IMG/VR virus record: IMGVR_UViG_3300022198_001753
Location: 1-32,120 of that record
DNA: 32,120 bases
Source of the DNA: a virus
Strand: one strand, 5' to 3'
Shown here: in pieces, positions 24,179 to 30,173 of the stretch
Layout of the letters: every line of letters begins with the position of its first letter
Numbering within the stretch: position 1 is the first letter of the stretch
Translations under genes and position numbers: made by a program
Notes under the pieces: model-generated
Seen by the model: the letters and a program-made list of their open reading frames with translations, nothing else
Database searches by the model: none
Told to the model about the DNA's origin: nothing

Positions 24179-24468
24179 GATATTGGCTTATATCCCTTTT
24201 GAAACAAATCGTGTACTGATGTGTCCACGATGTTGTGGATGGCCCGATCGATAGACTGAAAGGTCTCTTCCTTTTCCATGTCGTCAATGAACTTGTAGGC
24301 CGTGTTTATTCTTTTAGTCAAGACCTTGTTGGTCTGGTTCAAAGTGGCTTTTACTTCGTGACGGTACAAGGTAGTGCCTTCTAGCTCATCGATCAACTCT
24401 AGTCCTGCTTGCATGCAGATGAGTAGCTTGATGAAGCTGTGTTGTGCTTTTTCTAAGTCTGCTTTCAT
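24175..24468 (-). CDS. Unknown small helical protein
   Basis: 97 residues, predicted almost entirely helical with amphipathic patterns (A-G-L-E-L-I-D-E-L-E; A-Y-K-F-I-D-D-M-E-K-E-E). Two Met/Cys-containing turns and no known motif. It overlaps the MazG-like gene by 4 bases and follows the kinase-like gene after 1 base, so it is cotranslated with them. Not recognised; a small regulator or binding partner of a neighbour is possible but unsupported. Confidence 0.75.
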   Translation of the reverse strand: MKADLEKAQHSFIKLLICMQAGLELIDELEGTTLYRHEVKATLNQTNKVLTKRINTAYKFIDDMEKEETFQSIDRAIHNIVDTSVHDLFQKGYKPIS

Positions 24469-24469
24469 T

Positions 24470-24823
24470 TTAGTACATTTTGGATACTCGCTCTGTTATT
24501 CCGTAATCAATCAAAACCAATCTACCATTGTACATGGCCCAGTTTTCTTTGTTGTACAAATCGCAGTATTTGACATTCAACTCTGGTATCTCGCGCTTAA
24601 TTGCATCAACTGGTAGTGATCGATACCGCGATGCCTTGCTTGCTCGTTTTTGGCATACTATACCGCCAAACCCCCAAACCACAGGTACTAGGCTGGGCGA
24701 TTGATATTTGCACCACAACTTCCGCTCATTGATGCCCTGCAACCATCCTCTGCGATCAATAGGTATCTTAACTGCATACCGTTTGGTGAGGAATACTACA
24801 CGAGTTGAAACTAGTATCTTCAT
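24470..24823 (-). CDS. Minimal protein-kinase-like fold protein
   Basis: 117 residues. Several marks of a kinase or phosphotransferase core are kept in order: Lys19 in Y-A-V-K-I-P (strand-3 lysine), Glu33 in I-N-E-R-K-L-W (helix-C glutamate), Asp88 and Asn94 in C-D-L-Y-N-K-E-N-W (catalytic loop), and Asp106-Tyr-Gly in L-V-L-I-D-Y-G (the DFG position). It lacks a glycine-rich loop and most of both lobes, being less than half the normal length. Whether it binds ATP, phosphorylates anything, or is a decoy is unknown. The start ATG follows the 44-residue gene by 2 bases. Confidence 0.8.
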   Translation of the reverse strand: MKILVSTRVVFLTKRYAVKIPIDRRGWLQGINERKLWCKYQSPSLVPVVWGFGGIVCQKRASKASRYRSLPVDAIKREIPELNVKYCDLYNKENWAMYNGRLVLIDYGITERVSKMY

Positions 24824-24825
24824 AG

Positions 24826-24960
24826 CTACCTACCTTGTCCTTTGTACTTTTTACGATATAGCTTAGATTGTTTATGGTTGGATGTTTTGCATTTAGAATG
24901 CACTCCGGGACGCGATATGTCTACCTTTTCCCTCTTTATTACTTCTTTTTGCTTTGCCAT
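24826..24960 (-). CDS. 44-residue basic peptide
   Basis: A short gene read from ATG (24958-24960) to TAG (24826-24828), two bases before the kinase-like gene. The 44 residues are very basic, about one third Lys or Arg. The core R-P-G-V-H-S-K at 17-23 and the end Y-K-G-Q-G-R resemble small basic proteins I recall from Bacteroidota phages. One Cys (Cys24) is followed by K-T-S-N-H. Nucleic-acid binding is likely from charge alone; function is unknown. It lies just downstream of the terminator that ends the tRNA unit, so its own transcription must come by read-through or from an unseen promoter. Confidence 0.7.
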   Translation of the reverse strand: MAKQKEVIKREKVDISRPGVHSKCKTSNHKQSKLYRKKYKGQGR

Positions 24961-24972
24961 TAGGATAAGTGT

Positions 24973-25005
24973 TAAAAAGCCCCCCACCGTTGTGGGCGGG
25001 CTTTA
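24973..25005 (-). terminator. Intrinsic terminator downstream of the tRNA gene
   Basis: Read on the minus strand, AAAGCCCGCCCAC pairs with GTGGGGGGCTTT (one bulged G) around a 4-base loop, then TTTTT at 24974-24978. It is strong for leftward transcription and would separate the tRNA unit from the gene block at 23575-24960. On the plus strand the T-run is weak. Confidence 0.8.
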
Positions 25006-25044
25006 AACTGAAAACTAACCCGCTTATAAAAAAGGGATTAAATA

Positions 25045-25063
25045 AATAGAGACTTTCTCTATT
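25045..25063 (-). terminator. Hairpin just after the tRNA 3' end
   Basis: A perfect 8-bp stem (AATAGAGA at 25045-25052 and TCTCTATT at 25056-25063 on the plus strand) with a 3-base loop begins two bases beyond the tRNA discriminator base. On the minus strand it is followed by TTTATTT. It could be a weak terminator or a stop for 3'-end trimming enzymes. Confidence 0.5.
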
Positions 25064-25065
25064 CG

Positions 25066-25139
25066 TACTCCAGTCAGGATTCGAACCTGAGACCTACGCA
25101 TTAGAAGTGCGTTGCTCTATCCTACTGAGCTACTAGAGT
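25066..25139 (-). tRNA. tRNA-Arg (anticodon UCU)
   Basis: A full cloverleaf folds on the minus strand. The acceptor is ACTCTAG with CTGGAGT (one G.U) and discriminator A; the D arm is GCTC...GAGC; the anticodon arm is ACGCA/TGCGT with loop CTTCTAA; the T arm is TCAGG/CCTGA with loop TTCGAAT. The anticodon UCU (plus strand 25103-25105) reads AGA and AGG. CCA is not encoded; the gene is followed by CGA. AGA codons are frequent in the phage's AT-rich structural genes such as 8806-10977, so it may supply a codon that the host uses less. It lies in its own promoter-terminator unit. Confidence 0.96.
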
Positions 25140-25144
25140 ATAAA

Positions 25145-25237
25145 GGCCGTCTTTTAGAGCAGTAAAACCTTAAAAAAACTACTCAAGGACATCGTCAATG
25201 AAGGGACACCAATAAACCCAAACGATTTTAGACGGCC
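25145..25237 (-). other. Candidate structured RNA leader (three-way junction) upstream of tRNA-Arg
   Basis: Three helices can form on the minus-strand transcript. P1 is 8 bp (25145-25152 with 25230-25237, GC-rich), P2 is 5 bp (25191-25195 with 25222-25226), and P3 is 7 bp (25157-25163 with 25178-25184). The 60/81 pair of P3 is G.U on the minus-strand RNA but C.A on the other strand, which favours a leftward RNA. Junction linkers are 3-6 bases. No ORF covers the stretch. Single 8-bp inverted repeats occur by chance in a window this size, so this is a hypothesis. Confidence 0.35.
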
Positions 25238-25261
25238 AAACCTGTCACTCAACCCAAAGCA

Positions 25262-25292
25262 CAAACATACAACAAACCAACTAATTCATAAA
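25262..25292 (-). promoter_or_regulatory. Bacteroidota-type promoter for the tRNA unit
   Basis: On the minus strand, TTTA (25289-25292), a 19-base spacer and TATGTTTG (25262-25269) match the Bacteroidota sigma-ABfr consensus TTTG-N19-TAnnTTTG at 11 of the 12 element bases (the two n positions match anything). Transcription would begin near 25255, just past the stop of the nuclease gene, and run into the tRNA. The only such match I found in the intergenic regions I inspected by eye. Confidence 0.5.
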
Positions 25293-26044
25293 GAGTCGCT
25301 GAACTTTTTAATCGCACTCCATGGCGATAAACTCAGCTCAATAATTTCTGATCCATAAGGACTAGCATCAAACTCACCGTCCCACAGCTTGAACTTATCA
25401 ATTAGGTGGTGAAGATAGGCTAAAGAAGCTTCGTAGTCCTCTGGCTTTTGCCAATACACCACGCAGTTGTGTGGCTCATTAGAATCAATAGCAATCCAAT
25501 AAAATTCCTTCTGCGTGATCGTAGAATAGATGGCTGCCTGTAGATGGTAGCCTAGTTTCTCTGCATCACGAGAGAAAGATTTGGGATCAATATCGGATGA
25601 GGTTTTTAGATCCGCAACGTAGCTGGGGCCAACGATGTCAGCATAGCCCTTAAATGGGTATCCATTGATGTCACCTTTGATCTCAACCTCGTAACCCTCA
25701 GCCATGTCGTAAACGAGTTTTTTAGCCCACTCGTTCTGATTTATGATGCTAGCCATTTTTGAAATACGCAAGAAGTCATCGTCGCTGATATACTCTTTGC
25801 CGGAATCCTGTATCTCCTTGGCTAGCTTTTTACCGTTCTCTGTTCTTTTATCGACTTTTGGCGCAACAAAGTATTTGTCATCAAAAGAAGATCGTTCCAA
25901 GATCCACTTGTGTGCTGCACTGCCGAATACCATAGCAGCGGAAGGTGCTTTGGTTTCCCTAGTTACATACTGGATGTAATGGTTAGGGCTCTTTTCAAAA
26001 GCTTTAAGGGAAGAGTAACTGAGGTATGATCTTTTGTGTGACAT
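25286..26044 (-). CDS. PD-(D/E)XK exonuclease, RecE/Cas4-like
   Basis: 252 residues. The family order is visible: an N-terminal Y-S-S-L-K-A-F-E-K-S-P segment, G-S-A-A-H-K-W at about 42-48 (metal-binding His), Y-A-D-I-V near 134, D-L-K-T near 145 (the D...D/ExK core), and the Q-A-A-I-Y helix at about 169. This fits the RecE-type (DUF3799/PDDEXK_1) phage exonucleases that resect DNA ends 5'-3' for recombination. No Cys cluster is seen, so it is not an iron-sulfur Cas4. It should pair with the annealing candidate at 30174 and the SSB-like protein at 29776. Its start overlaps the stop of the 29-residue ORF (TAATG). Confidence 0.88.
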   Translation of the reverse strand: MSHKRSYLSYSSLKAFEKSPNHYIQYVTRETKAPSAAMVFGSAAHKWILERSSFDDKYFVAPKVDKRTENGKKLAKEIQDSGKEYISDDDFLRISKMASIINQNEWAKKLVYDMAEGYEVEIKGDINGYPFKGYADIVGPSYVADLKTSSDIDPKSFSRDAEKLGYHLQAAIYSTITQKEFYWIAIDSNEPHNCVVYWQKPEDYEASLAYLHHLIDKFKLWDGEFDASPYGSEIIELSLSPWSAIKKFSDSL

Positions 26045-26133
26045 TACTTGATATGGATTGCTGTGAGTAGTGCAACGAGAGACACCGAGGCGTAATTGAT
26101 GTCGCTAAGAAGGTTGAGTGTTGTTTCTATCAT
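26044..26133 (-). CDS. 29-residue hydrophobic peptide
   Basis: A tiny ORF from ATG (26131-26133) to TAA (26044-26046). Its start overlaps the metallophosphoesterase stop (ATGA) and its stop overlaps the nuclease start (TAATG), exactly the coupling pattern of its neighbours, which is the main evidence that it is real. The C-terminal half (Y-A-S-V-S-L-V-A-L-L-T-A-I) could be a short membrane helix. Function unknown. Confidence 0.5.
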   Translation of the reverse strand: MIETTLNLLSDINYASVSLVALLTAIHIK

Positions 26134-27275
26134 GAGAAGTTGTGTGTGATGCGGAAGACCTGTCCGTTTTGCTTGTGATGCACAAAACCTTCAATAGCCT
26201 TTGGTGCGTGTTGATATCCCATTTTGTGGTGCCAAGAATCAGCACCGCTGGGTGAGCGTATGGATTCTATCGTTACTCCGGGATAATCCTTGGCTACTTT
26301 GTGGTGAATGTGATGCGTGTAGATGTATCGATTTGAGCACGATGCCCAAGCTTCTTTCGCCTCATTAGCCGCAAGCAAAGGGAGCATGTCCATTTTCGCC
26401 CCATCTCCATGTGTAGTTCCGATAAGGTTGTTATGATACCTGTAATATTTCCGATGAGAAATCGATGTGTCGAACGTGACACCATCAACTCCACGGAACC
26501 AAGCCTCCACAACTTGCGATAGTAAGTAGCCGTTGGCGTAGTCATGATTGGATGGGTTATAGATGAAATGAACTGGGGCAACGCAAGCAAGGTATTCAAT
26601 AATCCTTACATACGCATTCTTAGCATCATTAAAACTTTGCCACCACATACCGCTTACGTCTTGTCGCGTACCACGACTAGTGGCATTAGACGGCCCATCA
26701 ACGTGCAGGATGTCATTGCCTCCCACTAAAACGATCTGATCGATGTTAAACGGCAACGCGCTTTTGCAAATACTGATGACACCGCTCACTAATCTAGCGA
26801 CCGCCGTCTCCGAATCATAGTCATCACCCGTCTCATCCGCAACTGCCAACTTCCCAATATGAACATCAGCAGGGTCGATGATAAGAAGATGAGCATCCTG
26901 ATCGTTTTCTGGAGTTTTAAATTCACTGAAATTGTATTTAGGTTGCCAGCCAGTAATAGAGTCCTTGAGTTTATTAGCTACCTCCTCCAGAGTCAAAGAT
27001 TCCTCTTTAGGTACAGCTACATGAATGCTGTAGTTTTTGTCTTTGTACCAATAACCTTTGACTTGTCCGGGAGGAAGACCCACCTCGTATGCCTTGGCAG
27101 ACATGCCGGGATGTTCTTTTTTGATGATCCTTTCTACACGCTTTCTAGCAGCATTGCTTGTGATCTCAAGACCAAACTCATCGATGATCAATTTACCAAT
27201 CTCTGACTTGCTATGTCCAGAAGCAAACAGAGTGAGTACTCGATCAACAATATTCACTTCCTGATTTGATTTCAT
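26130..27275 (-). CDS. Metallophosphoesterase with N-terminal helix-turn-helix
   Basis: 381 residues. Residues 1-55 form a helix-turn-helix-like segment (S-G-H-S-K-S-E-I-G-K-L-I). The calcineurin-like phosphoesterase motifs follow in order: D-V-H at about 136-138, G-G-N-D near 185, S-N-H-D near 245, T-H-G-D near 290 and H-H-I-H-H near 320. All five metal-site blocks are present, though the second and third deviate slightly from GDxxD and GNHD. Phage proteins of this build are presumed DNA nucleases or phosphatases in replication; the operon (helicase upstream, exonuclease downstream) supports DNA processing. It overlaps the upstream gene by 32 bases. Confidence 0.88.
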   Translation of the reverse strand: MKSNQEVNIVDRVLTLFASGHSKSEIGKLIIDEFGLEITSNAARKRVERIIKKEHPGMSAKAYEVGLPPGQVKGYWYKDKNYSIHVAVPKEESLTLEEVANKLKDSITGWQPKYNFSEFKTPENDQDAHLLIIDPADVHIGKLAVADETGDDYDSETAVARLVSGVISICKSALPFNIDQIVLVGGNDILHVDGPSNATSRGTRQDVSGMWWQSFNDAKNAYVRIIEYLACVAPVHFIYNPSNHDYANGYLLSQVVEAWFRGVDGVTFDTSISHRKYYRYHNNLIGTTHGDGAKMDMLPLLAANEAKEAWASCSNRYIYTHHIHHKVAKDYPGVTIESIRSPSGADSWHHKMGYQHAPKAIEGFVHHKQNGQVFRITHNFS

Positions 27276-27825
27276 AGTTGTCTAGGATGTAGTTTAATGA
27301 ATCCTCATGGATGGGGTCTCCATGTTCTATAAAGAAGAGGATGTTAGCCAAATTGAACAACGTGCTGTTTCGAGGGGTGTGGTCGTACCAACTGACTTTG
27401 TTATGCTTGTCTACATGATTGCAGTAGTAGCTTGCTCCACAAAGCAAAGCCTCTTTTAACCTGAAGTCTACACCACGGTCTAAAAACACGTTATTTTTAG
27501 TTCCATAGTACTCATCAGCCACATGCTTGTAGTGATCGATGAGGTCGCAGTAGATGGGGTGCATACTGACAGGCGTTCCCTGTATAGAATCTTGCAGGGT
27601 AAAAACGGCTTCGGCAGCAGAAGAACCCCCCTTGTATTCCAACACTTTTGAGATAAGTGAGAAAGGCAAGTAATGATGATATCGAAGAAACCAAGCAATG
27701 AGATGTCTGTTTTTACATGTCGAGGGTGAGGTGACATGTTCCTCGTCGATGATATCTGCTACCAGCATCTCAATATCGATCTCGGTTAAGAACTCTGTTT
27801 CTCTCAGTTTCTTAAGACTGTTCAT
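27244..27825 (-). CDS. Unknown replication-region protein with DnaA-domain-IV-like segment
   Basis: 193 residues. Residues about 38-80 (R-H-L-I-A-W-F-L-R-Y, L-P-F-S-L-I-S-K-V-L, then S-S-A-A-E-A-V) follow the spacing of the DnaA C-terminal DNA-binding domain (R-x-x-A-M-Y-L-x-R ... L-x-x-I-G ... H-S-T-V), although the hallmark D-H-S-T is not conserved. The rest is helical with Tyr/His/Cys-rich parts and no known motif. The gene couples to the SF3 helicase gene (ATGA), so a role in origin binding or helicase loading is reasonable but inferred. Confidence 0.8.
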   Translation of the reverse strand: MNSLKKLRETEFLTEIDIEMLVADIIDEEHVTSPSTCKNRHLIAWFLRYHHYLPFSLISKVLEYKGGSSAAEAVFTLQDSIQGTPVSMHPIYCDLIDHYKHVADEYYGTKNNVFLDRGVDFRLKEALLCGASYYCNHVDKHNKVSWYDHTPRNSTLFNLANILFFIEHGDPIHEDSLNYILDNYEIKSGSEYC

Positions 27826-29255
27826 TTTAGGGGTGTAATTGCGTAAAATGCATTCCTGTATGCTTTCTCGTCCACAACATCAAACAGCATCTTGTGTTGA
27901 CGCTTGCCCGCGCCCTCTCGGATGACTCCGTGAGTTTCGCATTTACCTTTTAAAGTACGCATAGAACCTGTTTGATTTCCGTTCATGCCGCAATAATAAT
28001 TGTATGCTGAAAACAATGATGACTGATGTATCCACTCTTGACTATTATTTTTCCCACTTTTAATCTCGCTGGCTATATCCAAACCTGAACTGCCTATGAA
28101 GCTTAGGAAGCTGTCACCGTCGAAGCGCATGTCGTCAAGAACTTGAGATAGCTTGTCAGGACGCACCATCTTGCCGTATTTCTGTTGCATATCGATCAAG
28201 CAGTCAAGCATGTCCATAATCATCTCTCGCTGCTCGTTGTCGTAAGCCAGCTTCTCTCCTATAAAAGGGTCGCGGTCTTGTTCCGATACAGGATTCTTAA
28301 ACTGTATGATGTCAATGCGTCGACTGATGCCACTGTCGCCAAGAGCGTGGGTAAAACCTATCTCGTTAGAGGCCACGAGCAGTGAAGCCCTAGGAACAAA
28401 GTATTCAACTTCCTTATAAAGCCGTCTACCACTGATCTCCTCCTTAGACACGATTTGCTTGAGTACGTCCTTGTTGCCAAGGTTGCCTGAAGCATCACCG
28501 CAAATACATAGTATGTGGTTGGCAAGATCTATCCTATAGCGAGATTCGTCTTTCGTGAGGTTGCGTAGATCGTCGACGCGACAGGCGTTCTTTTTTCCTA
28601 TCGCATTGACTACTGCGTCGATGAGTGTGGACTTACCGCTGGCCCCTACGCCCATAAGCAAAAGCATACGTTGCGCATTCATAGGGTCTCCAGCAATAGC
28701 ATTAATGAAGCTAGTGAGGGTATAACGCCTCATCTCCTCGTCAGGTATGATCTGAGTGATGAACTTAGACCATACTTTACTTTCTTGTCGTTCGCCGTGA
28801 TACCTAAAGGGAAGGCAGTAAGTGAAAACGACATCCGGTGTGTGTCCTTCTTGAAAGGATATATCCTCTCGTGTAATGAAGAGTGTGCCGTCTTGGAAGT
28901 TTAGGCCGCGTGGGTTTTCAACAATGTTGGTCCCGTAGCGGTCTACGCAAGAGTTAAGGCTCTTCTCCACCTGTCTGATGAAGTCGGGATCTACTGAGAG
29001 GGAAATAGGGCAACCAAGAACGTGGAGTGTAGCTTCGGTAATATCGTACATCCTAGTGCTCTCATAATGAGTTCCGCACCAAGCGTGTACCACTTGACCT
29101 ATAATACGAAGCGGTGTTCCTACGCTATTGGCTGCCCAATTGATAACGGTCGCTACAGACGATGGCATAGCCTTGACCGCTATCTTGTATTCCCCTACGA
29201 GTCGATTGCGAACGTCATCCGGTAAGGACTGGATCTTCGCAATGACTTCGTTCAT
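27822..29255 (-). CDS. SF3 replicative helicase (D5/P4 primase-helicase type, helicase part only)
   Basis: 477 residues. The SF3 core has Walker A G-V-G-A-S-G-K-S-T at about 202-210, Walker B in H-I-L-C-I-C-G-D, and motif C A-S-L-L-V-A-S-N-E, followed by an Arg-containing S-R-R-I-D-I-I-Q. The 200-residue N-terminus resembles the D5_N linker region; no archaeo-eukaryotic primase or zinc motif is seen, so priming must come from elsewhere, unlike full-length P4-type proteins. It would unwind the phage origin as a hexamer. It overlaps both neighbouring genes by 4 bases (ATGA). Confidence 0.92.
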   Translation of the reverse strand: MNEVIAKIQSLPDDVRNRLVGEYKIAVKAMPSSVATVINWAANSVGTPLRIIGQVVHAWCGTHYESTRMYDITEATLHVLGCPISLSVDPDFIRQVEKSLNSCVDRYGTNIVENPRGLNFQDGTLFITREDISFQEGHTPDVVFTYCLPFRYHGERQESKVWSKFITQIIPDEEMRRYTLTSFINAIAGDPMNAQRMLLLMGVGASGKSTLIDAVVNAIGKKNACRVDDLRNLTKDESRYRIDLANHILCICGDASGNLGNKDVLKQIVSKEEISGRRLYKEVEYFVPRASLLVASNEIGFTHALGDSGISRRIDIIQFKNPVSEQDRDPFIGEKLAYDNEQREMIMDMLDCLIDMQQKYGKMVRPDKLSQVLDDMRFDGDSFLSFIGSSGLDIASEIKSGKNNSQEWIHQSSLFSAYNYYCGMNGNQTGSMRTLKGKCETHGVIREGAGKRQHKMLFDVVDEKAYRNAFYAITPLK

Positions 29256-29494
29256 TTATCCTGCTTGTCGCTGTTTCGTTTGTTGAGATATTCAGCGGTA
29301 CTGTCGACGGCAGTTTTAATCAGTGCCAACACAAACAATAAGAAGTAATATCCAATGACAGGAGATACGACTTCCAGCCACGACATGTCAGGCGAGATAA
29401 AGATTTTCCTTGCTGCAAACAGAATGGTGATGACCATGACTGTTGTGTATTCAAGACTCCAGCTACGTTGTGAGCTATTTAGAGGATCTTTCAT
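29252..29494 (-). CDS. Small membrane protein
   Basis: 80 residues with two hydrophobic segments at about 18-30 (T-V-M-V-I-T-I-L-F-A-A) and 42-62 (V-V-S-P-V-I-G-Y-Y-F-L-L-F-V-L-A-L-I), and a charged C-terminus (N-K-R-N-S-D-K-Q-D-K). Not recognised. It sits inside the replication operon, 4-base overlap with the helicase and 20-base overlap with the upstream gene; a membrane anchor for replication or a superinfection-exclusion factor are both possible. Confidence 0.75.
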   Translation of the reverse strand: MKDPLNSSQRSWSLEYTTVMVITILFAARKIFISPDMSWLEVVSPVIGYYFLLFVLALIKTAVDSTAEYLNKRNSDKQDK

Positions 29495-29798
29495 TTTGAT
29501 TCAATTTTCTTTCGATGAAACTTACGCGGTCCATAAGCAGAGCCACCAACTCTTGGAAGTTTTCGAGTTGATCCTCATAATCGCTCGATGGGTCGCTTAT
29601 AACAATATCGCCATTGATGTCTTGAGCTATAAAGGGAGGTGAGATAGCATCGCGCATGCTACGCAAGTGATCGAGCGTGTAAGCACAAGCTAAGTCATCC
29701 ATGTAGTCCTCTCCAATGATGGTTTCGTAGCCCACCTCAAGAGATCGCATGGCAATGTTTATCGTGTTGACGACCTTAGAACGGCAGTCCTTCGTCAT
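29475..29798 (-). CDS. Unknown small protein
   Basis: 107 residues, acidic, helical at both ends with a C-terminal amphipathic helix (E-L-V-A-L-L-M-D-R-V-S-F-I-E-R-K-L). Its middle contains a D-I-N-G-D-I-V-I-S turn. No known motif. It overlaps the SSB-like gene by 24 bases and the membrane-protein gene by 20, both in different frames, as is common in this compact operon. Confidence 0.75.
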   Translation of the reverse strand: MTKDCRSKVVNTINIAMRSLEVGYETIIGEDYMDDLACAYTLDHLRSMRDAISPPFIAQDINGDIVISDPSSDYEDQLENFQELVALLMDRVSFIERKLNQNERSSK

Positions 29799-30105
29799 TA
29801 GACGCAGATGCTACGGGTGAGGGTGGCGTACCTTGATGGGTAGCTTGAGCGCGTTCTCCGCTCCATGCCTTGCAATTGCCTAAAATAGGTGTCTCAGGCC
29901 ATTGACCAGTTTGCTTACACTGCGCTCGTGTTTCCTTGTCAACGTCTTGGGTAATCATGTAGTCGTTACCATAGTTGTTGTCGGGAGTGAACTTAAACCT
30001 CAAGTTCACATAGCGTTTGCCGTTGTACTCAAAGATGTACTTCTTGTCTATCTTGTCAAGGCAGATACTGCCTGACATAGATGAGGGAAAAATGTCTTTC
30101 ATCAT
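29776..30105 (-). CDS. SSB-like DNA-binding protein with acidic aromatic tip
   Basis: 109 residues. The N-terminal two thirds are beta-rich with aromatic and basic residues (K-K-Y-I-F-E-Y-N-G-K-R-Y-V-N-L-R-F-K-F), as an OB-fold would be. A Pro/Ser/Ala-rich linker leads to the ending N-D-E-G-L-P-F, close to the D-D-D-I-P-F tip with which SSB proteins bind partners. Size and tip suggest a phage single-stranded DNA-binding protein, but the fold is not proven. The position between the annealing candidate and the helicase fits. The start could be either of two adjacent ATGs (30105 or 30102). Confidence 0.8.
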   Translation of the reverse strand: MMKDIFPSSMSGSICLDKIDKKYIFEYNGKRYVNLRFKFTPDNNYGNDYMITQDVDKETRAQCKQTGQWPETPILGNCKAWSGERAQATHQGTPPSPVASASNDEGLPF

Positions 30106-30173
30106 GTGGCTAATATAAACGATGGGCGTTAGTGGTCGTAGATTACTTTTCCACTCTTGATGGATAGAACAGC

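Noticed and set aside
25145-25237. Attachment site beside the tRNA gene
   Set aside because: Phage att sites overlap a host tRNA end and need an integrase; none is visible, and the inverted repeat does not duplicate tRNA sequence.
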